This document shows positions 60,213 to 64,000 of a stretch of DNA of 64,000 nt, piece by piece (within the stretch, counting starts at the first letter, position 1; the number at the start of each line of letters is the position of its first letter). The translations under genes and the position numbers were made by a program. The notes under the pieces were generated by a model that ran no database searches, was not told the origin of the DNA, and saw only the letters and a program-made list of their open reading frames with translations. This stretch comes from Alphaproteobacteria bacterium. Lineage in GTDB: Bacteria; Pseudomonadota; Alphaproteobacteria; Micavibrionales; Micavibrionaceae. The stretch covers positions 1 through 64,000 of the forward strand of contig NVTV01000023.1 in NCBI GenBank assembly GCA_002401695.1, in the 5' to 3' direction.

Positions 60213-61166
60213 GTGCACGATACATTGAATGTAAAAAAGAAATCTGGGTTGCCGGTGCCTTTGCGTAAGGTGAAAACGGCAATTACAAATCCTGGGGCTT
60301 TTTTCCGGTATAGGTCGAATGCTGAACGATCTTTTTATAGTGCATTTTCAAGGTTTGCCCATTTTAAAACCCGCGCTGCCCGCTGTGATTTACCAGCAAA
60401 CAGTAATAACCATATTAGTATAAACGACGAGGACGGGTACGCTGTTTTTACGCCGGATCAGGTGCCGGATGCTTTGGCCGCGGCGGTTGTTCAAGAAATT
60501 ACGGAGAAACTTGCGCATATTGATATTGAAGAGACATTGAAATCAACGCATAAGCCGTATTTGTTGAATGTGATTACGGCGAAGGAGTTTTCCAGAGAGT
60601 CTGCCGTTTACAAATTGGCGACGCATCCTAAAATTGTTGAAGGCGTTGCGCGTTATTTAAATTGCTTTCCAATTTTAACGTCTATTTCCGTTTTGTATTC
60701 TCCCAATGCCGCGGGGCAAGAGACAGGCAGTCAAAAATACCATCTTGATCATGAGGATCAAAGGCAGATTAAGGGCTTTATGTTTATCAAGGATGTCGGT
60801 AAGAAGCATGGTCCCTTTACCCTTATTTCCGCGCGCGATTCCGAAGACGTTCAGAAGAAGAGCAACTATAAAATGACCCGTGATAATAAGCGGGTGGATG
60901 ATGAGATGGTTTATAATATTGTAGATAAAGATAGGGCGGTATCTATGACCGGAGATGCAGGGACGATGGCGTTGATTGATGCTAGTCGTTGTTTTCACTA
61001 TGGATCGCGTGAAGGTACAGAGCCGCGCATTATGTTAACGTTTCAGTATTTGACGCCCTTTGCGTATGTGATGCCGTGGAACTGGAAGAGAAAGAGGGCT
61101 TTGTCACATTTTCATGATAAAGATATGTCGTCATATGAACGCAAATTGTTTGGGTTGGATGTTTAG
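60213..61166 (+). CDS. PhyH-like Fe(II)/2-oxoglutarate dioxygenase
   Basis: The 317-residue protein resembles phytanoyl-CoA dioxygenase-type enzymes. An HxD iron motif lies in YHLDHEDQRQIKG (near 185), and the distal His and Arg lie in CFHYGSREGTEPRIMLTF (near 268-285). Such enzymes hydroxylate small molecules, often in natural-product or glycan pathways. The GTG at 60213 is chosen because a GGGGG run lies upstream; a GTG five codons earlier lacks one. It heads a run of glycan-type genes. Confidence 0.75.
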   Translation: MHDTLNVKKKSGLPVPLRKVKTAITNPGAFFRYRSNAERSFYSAFSRFAHFKTRAARCDLPANSNNHISINDEDGYAVFTPDQVPDALAAAVVQEITEKLAHIDIEETLKSTHKPYLLNVITAKEFSRESAVYKLATHPKIVEGVARYLNCFPILTSISVLYSPNAAGQETGSQKYHLDHEDQRQIKGFMFIKDVGKKHGPFTLISARDSEDVQKKSNYKMTRDNKRVDDEMVYNIVDKDRAVSMTGDAGTMALIDASRCFHYGSREGTEPRIMLTFQYLTPFAYVMPWNWKRKRALSHFHDKDMSSYERKLFGLDV

Positions 61167-61188
61167 GTTATTTATCAAGGTGTAATTT

Positions 61189-61836
61189 ATGATGCGAACT
61201 ATCAAATTAGCGATTAAATATCCGCGATCTTTCTTTGTTTCTTTTTTGGCGAAGTTCTTTAAGTCTACGCGGTCTGTTGATGCCAGTGCGAAAGAAGAAC
61301 TTAGAAAGAAAAACGGCGCCGTCGGTTGGGCGATGGGGGATAAAACTGTATGCGGTTTTGTTCTGAAATGCGGCGAAGACCTCTCGGCGGAGCATTTCTA
61401 TTTTTCGAGATCATTGAAGCCTTTGAGGCAGGCTATTCCAAAGTTACAGGCCGACGGGATTGTGTTTAAAGGGCGCGTTGTGGAGCATGGGTGTGGGTGC
61501 GCAAAATATTTGCATTATTTCAAAGATCGATTTCAGATGGACGCTGTGGGGTACGATATATACGAGCCTGCCGTTATTGTGGCCAATACATTTGATGATG
61601 TAGCGGTGTTTCATAAAGATACTATGGCGATGGAGCTGGAGCATTTTGATTTGATTTTTCTGAGTAGCTATCTGCCACATCTGATGCATTTCGATACGTT
61701 TGAAGAGTATATTTCACGGCTTGTAAAATCAGGGAAGCAAATTATTGCGATGGAGCGATATGAGCCGGACCTTGAAACGATTTTAAAGAGACATGGGTTT
61801 GTTTATCGGGATTATGGTTTTTACATTAAACCTTGA
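61189..61836 (+). CDS. class I SAM-dependent methyltransferase
   Basis: The 215-residue protein has the SAM-binding glycine motif VVEHGCGCAKYLHYF (near 98-112), an acidic VGYDIYEPAV strand after it, and a later LIFLSSYLPHLMHFD motif. The N-terminus is basic (IKLAIKYPRSFFVSF). AGGTG lies six bases before the ATG. It sits between the dioxygenase and the nucleotidyltransferase-kinase genes, suggesting that it modifies the same product. Its substrate is unknown. Confidence 0.8.
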   Translation: MMRTIKLAIKYPRSFFVSFLAKFFKSTRSVDASAKEELRKKNGAVGWAMGDKTVCGFVLKCGEDLSAEHFYFSRSLKPLRQAIPKLQADGIVFKGRVVEHGCGCAKYLHYFKDRFQMDAVGYDIYEPAVIVANTFDDVAVFHKDTMAMELEHFDLIFLSSYLPHLMHFDTFEEYISRLVKSGKQIIAMERYEPDLETILKRHGFVYRDYGFYIKP

Positions 61837-61897
61837 ATGATGTTTCAAACCGTTTTAGGGTCTAGCTTCATAAAAAAACAGGATATATTTGTATATA

Positions 61898-63442
61898 ATG
61901 CAAGCTTTAAGCTCTTCAGAAAATATAGTGTCTTCTCCCCAAATTATTGCGGTGAGCGAGTTGCAGGCCATCCGGGAACAGCATTCCGGTGTGAAAATTA
62001 TTCATTGTCATGGCGTGTTTGATGTTTTTCATCATGGGCATTTGGAATATTTGCAAAGTGCTAAAGATATGGGCGATATATTGATTGTCACCGTAACGTC
62101 TGACCGTTGGGTGAATAAGGGGCCGACGCGGCCATATCATAATCATACGCAAAGAGCCGAAATTATTGCCAATCTTGGTTTTGTTGATTATGTGGCGGTG
62201 AATGATGAATCTTCGGCCGTTCCGGTTATTGAAGCGCTTAAGCCTAATTTCTATGTTAAAGGTAAGGATTACGAGAATAAAGAGGATGATATTACGGGCG
62301 CTATTCTAGCGGAAGAGCGCGCTGTGGAGGCTGGTGGCGGTAAGCTTGTGTTTACACAGACCGGGCTTAAGAGTTCGACGCGTATTATCAATGAACATTT
62401 GACGAGTCAGGATGGTGAAGCGCGACGGGTCATCAAGAAAATTAGAGAAAATTATGAGTTTGAAGATATTGTTCAGATTGTAAATTCTTTCACAGACATT
62501 AAAGTTCTTGTTGTAGGTGAGCCGATTATTGACACATACACGTTTTGTCAGTCAGAGGCATTGTCCAGCAAATCTCCGACCGTTTCGGCGCGTTTTGTAA
62601 GGGAAGAAAATTATGCGGGTGGGTCGCTCGCAATTGCTAATCATTTGGCAAATTTAGGGTGTGATGTGCATCTGTGTACGGTCTTTGGTGACGAGGATTA
62701 TGTTCAAAAATTACTTGATAAGAGCATGGATGACAATGTTAGAATTTCATCCTATGTGATTCCTGATGTTCCGACGCCGCGCAAAACACGGTTTTTGCAG
62801 CAGGGGCTTAATCAGAAGATCTTTGAAGTGACTAATATCAGTGATGATCTATGGGATAACCATGATTCTGCGGAGTTCTGCGCCCAGCTTAAGAGTGCCG
62901 CGAAAGACGCGGATGTGGTGATTTGTGCAGATTTCGGGCATGGGATGATGGAAGGCGCGGTTTTGGATGTGCTGAGTGAATTGGATGTATTCGTGGCAAC
63001 CAATGTGCAGACAAATTCTTCTAATCTGGGTTATAATTTATTTACGAAGCATGAGGATTATAGTTTTCTGAGTATTGATGAGCGGGAATTACGACTTGGG
63101 CTGCATGATCGTTCTAGTCCGATTTCTAAGCTTTTGGAAAAAGCGCAAGAGGTAATCAAAAAGCCGTTTGCGATTACTTTGGGGATCAACGGCAGCGTTT
63201 ATTTTGATCAAAATGGTGAACAGCATGCGTGCCCTGTTTTCTTTCAGGAGGTTGTTGATACGACGGGCGCGGGGGATGCGTTTTTTCTGATTACATCTCT
63301 GTTGGCACAAAAAGATATTGATGGTGATCTTATTAGTTTTATGGGCAATTGCTACGCTTGGCTTGCAACGCAGGTGATCGGGAATAAAAAGGCGAATTCT
63401 ACGGTAGACTATATTCGCACGATGAAATCTTTATTGGGATAA
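61898..63442 (+). CDS. nucleotidyltransferase-kinase fusion, reverse HldE order
   Basis: The first 145 residues are a cytidylyltransferase-like domain with CHGVFDVFHHGHLEYL (HHGH) and a YVKGKDYEN motif. The C-terminal 330 residues are a PfkB/ribokinase-like domain with VVGEPIIDTY and DTTGAGDAFFLI. This is the opposite order from HldE. It probably activates a sugar phosphate for a nearby glycan. A TTG three codons upstream is an alternative start. Confidence 0.85.
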   Translation: MQALSSSENIVSSPQIIAVSELQAIREQHSGVKIIHCHGVFDVFHHGHLEYLQSAKDMGDILIVTVTSDRWVNKGPTRPYHNHTQRAEIIANLGFVDYVAVNDESSAVPVIEALKPNFYVKGKDYENKEDDITGAILAEERAVEAGGGKLVFTQTGLKSSTRIINEHLTSQDGEARRVIKKIRENYEFEDIVQIVNSFTDIKVLVVGEPIIDTYTFCQSEALSSKSPTVSARFVREENYAGGSLAIANHLANLGCDVHLCTVFGDEDYVQKLLDKSMDDNVRISSYVIPDVPTPRKTRFLQQGLNQKIFEVTNISDDLWDNHDSAEFCAQLKSAAKDADVVICADFGHGMMEGAVLDVLSELDVFVATNVQTNSSNLGYNLFTKHEDYSFLSIDERELRLGLHDRSSPISKLLEKAQEVIKKPFAITLGINGSVYFDQNGEQHACPVFFQEVVDTTGAGDAFFLITSLLAQKDIDGDLISFMGNCYAWLATQVIGNKKANSTVDYIRTMKSLLG

Positions 63443-63446
63443 TATT

Positions 63447-64000
63447 ATGACGATGACTGCAAAACAATGGTTGGTAGAGCTGAGTGATGCGATGCGTGAG
63501 CCTGTGTGCCAGATTAAAGGCGGGGCAGTAGCCGCGACGGATGCATTTAATGAGATGAAGCGTCTTTTTATCGAAACAAAGCGTAGCGATAAGGCTGTTT
63601 ATTGGGTTGGGAATGGTGGCAGTGCTGCTATGTGTTCTCATTTATCACAAGATGTTTTGAATAAGCTCGGGACGCGCACCTATGTACTGAGTGATACGTC
63701 GCTTTTGACCTGTATGGCAAATGATTATGGGTATGAGGCTGTTTATGCCAAGCCGCTTGAGGGTTTAATGCGTGAAGGCGATCTTTTGATTGCGATTTCC
63801 AGTTCGGGGAATTCAAAAAATATTTTGAACGCTGTGGCTGTGGCGCAGGACAAAGGCGCGCGGTGTATTGCGTTGTCTGCTTTTGATGCAGATAATAAAT
63901 TAAATCATGCTGGTGCGGATGTTAGTTTGTTTTTGCCATGCGCGTTATATGGGCATGCGGAAGTGGGGCACGAGGCGCTATTGCATGCGGTTATTGAAAC
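63447..64000 (+). CDS. SIS-domain phosphosugar isomerase (GmhA-like), truncated by the window end
   Basis: The visible 184 residues form a SIS domain with VGNGGSAAMCSHLSQDV (about 52-68) and the phosphate-binding loop ISSSGNSKNIL (about 116-126), as in GmhA sedoheptulose-7-phosphate isomerases. The gene continues past position 64000. It follows the nucleotidyltransferase-kinase by four bases, so the two are probably an operon that makes an activated heptose-like sugar. Confidence 0.88.
   Translation, partial: MTMTAKQWLVELSDAMREPVCQIKGGAVAATDAFNEMKRLFIETKRSDKAVYWVGNGGSAAMCSHLSQDVLNKLGTRTYVLSDTSLLTCMANDYGYEAVYAKPLEGLMREGDLLIAISSSGNSKNILNAVAVAQDKGARCIALSAFDADNKLNHAGADVSLFLPCALYGHAEVGHEALLHAVIE

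Overview
The window reads as the chromosome of a fairly AT-rich alphaproteobacterium. The lineage markers are an ATP12-type F1-ATPase assembly chaperone, a DUF1489 protein, a DUF3035/BamF-like lipoprotein next to lspA and a pair of M16 peptidases, a phasin, and an alphaproteobacterial LexA box (direct GTTC-N7-GTTC). The order is not certain; a Rhodospirillales- or Micavibrio-like lineage is a guess.

Positions 1-26800 are mostly core genes: sdhB alone, nadA-nadC, rarA, crcB-rluC-(AsmA-like)-ATP12, mutL, a pentapeptide protein, and a long minus-strand run (ileS, DUF2628, DoxX, lspA, BamF-like, two M16 peptidases, pgi), then ribF with an AEC transporter. Positions 26900-30000 hold a bufferin-type RiPP operon (DUF2282 precursor, DUF692 MNIO enzyme, DUF2063 partner) behind a SigF-like ECF promoter and followed by a cation-diffusion-facilitator pump. 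Positions 30000-44300 carry envelope and metabolic genes: an acyltransferase, a LapG-like protease fused to a GspE_N/MshEN-like domain, hldE, a small ORF behind a Fur-like box, two lipoproteins, a D-Ala-D-Ala carboxypeptidase, a phasin with dyad operators, a RimK-like ligase, a class II glutamine amidotransferase, and an overlapping mtnBDCA methionine-salvage operon.

A tRNA-Glu gene (44411-44486) is the probable target of a roughly 14-kb integrated element ending near 58330. The element has a P4-type integrase, higBA, an AlpA/Xis-like protein, a Toprim primase, a DUF3631 ATPase whose 3' end is studded with iteron-like 9-mers, a DUF5681 protein, and a cargo block of HEPN-like, DUF4238 and Fic proteins. 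It then has 40-bp tandem repeats, an XRE regulator with operators, and several small proteins. No capsid, tail or conjugation genes are visible, so it resembles a phage satellite (P4/PICI-like) or a small integrative element. The octamer TGGGGGCA clusters just inside both ends, which suggests integrase arm sites.

Beyond the element lie a Y-family DNA polymerase with an SOS box, a short decayed stretch, and the start of a glycan locus: a PhyH-like dioxygenase, a methyltransferase, a nucleotidyltransferase-kinase with the reverse domain order of HldE, and a GmhA-like SIS isomerase cut by the window end.
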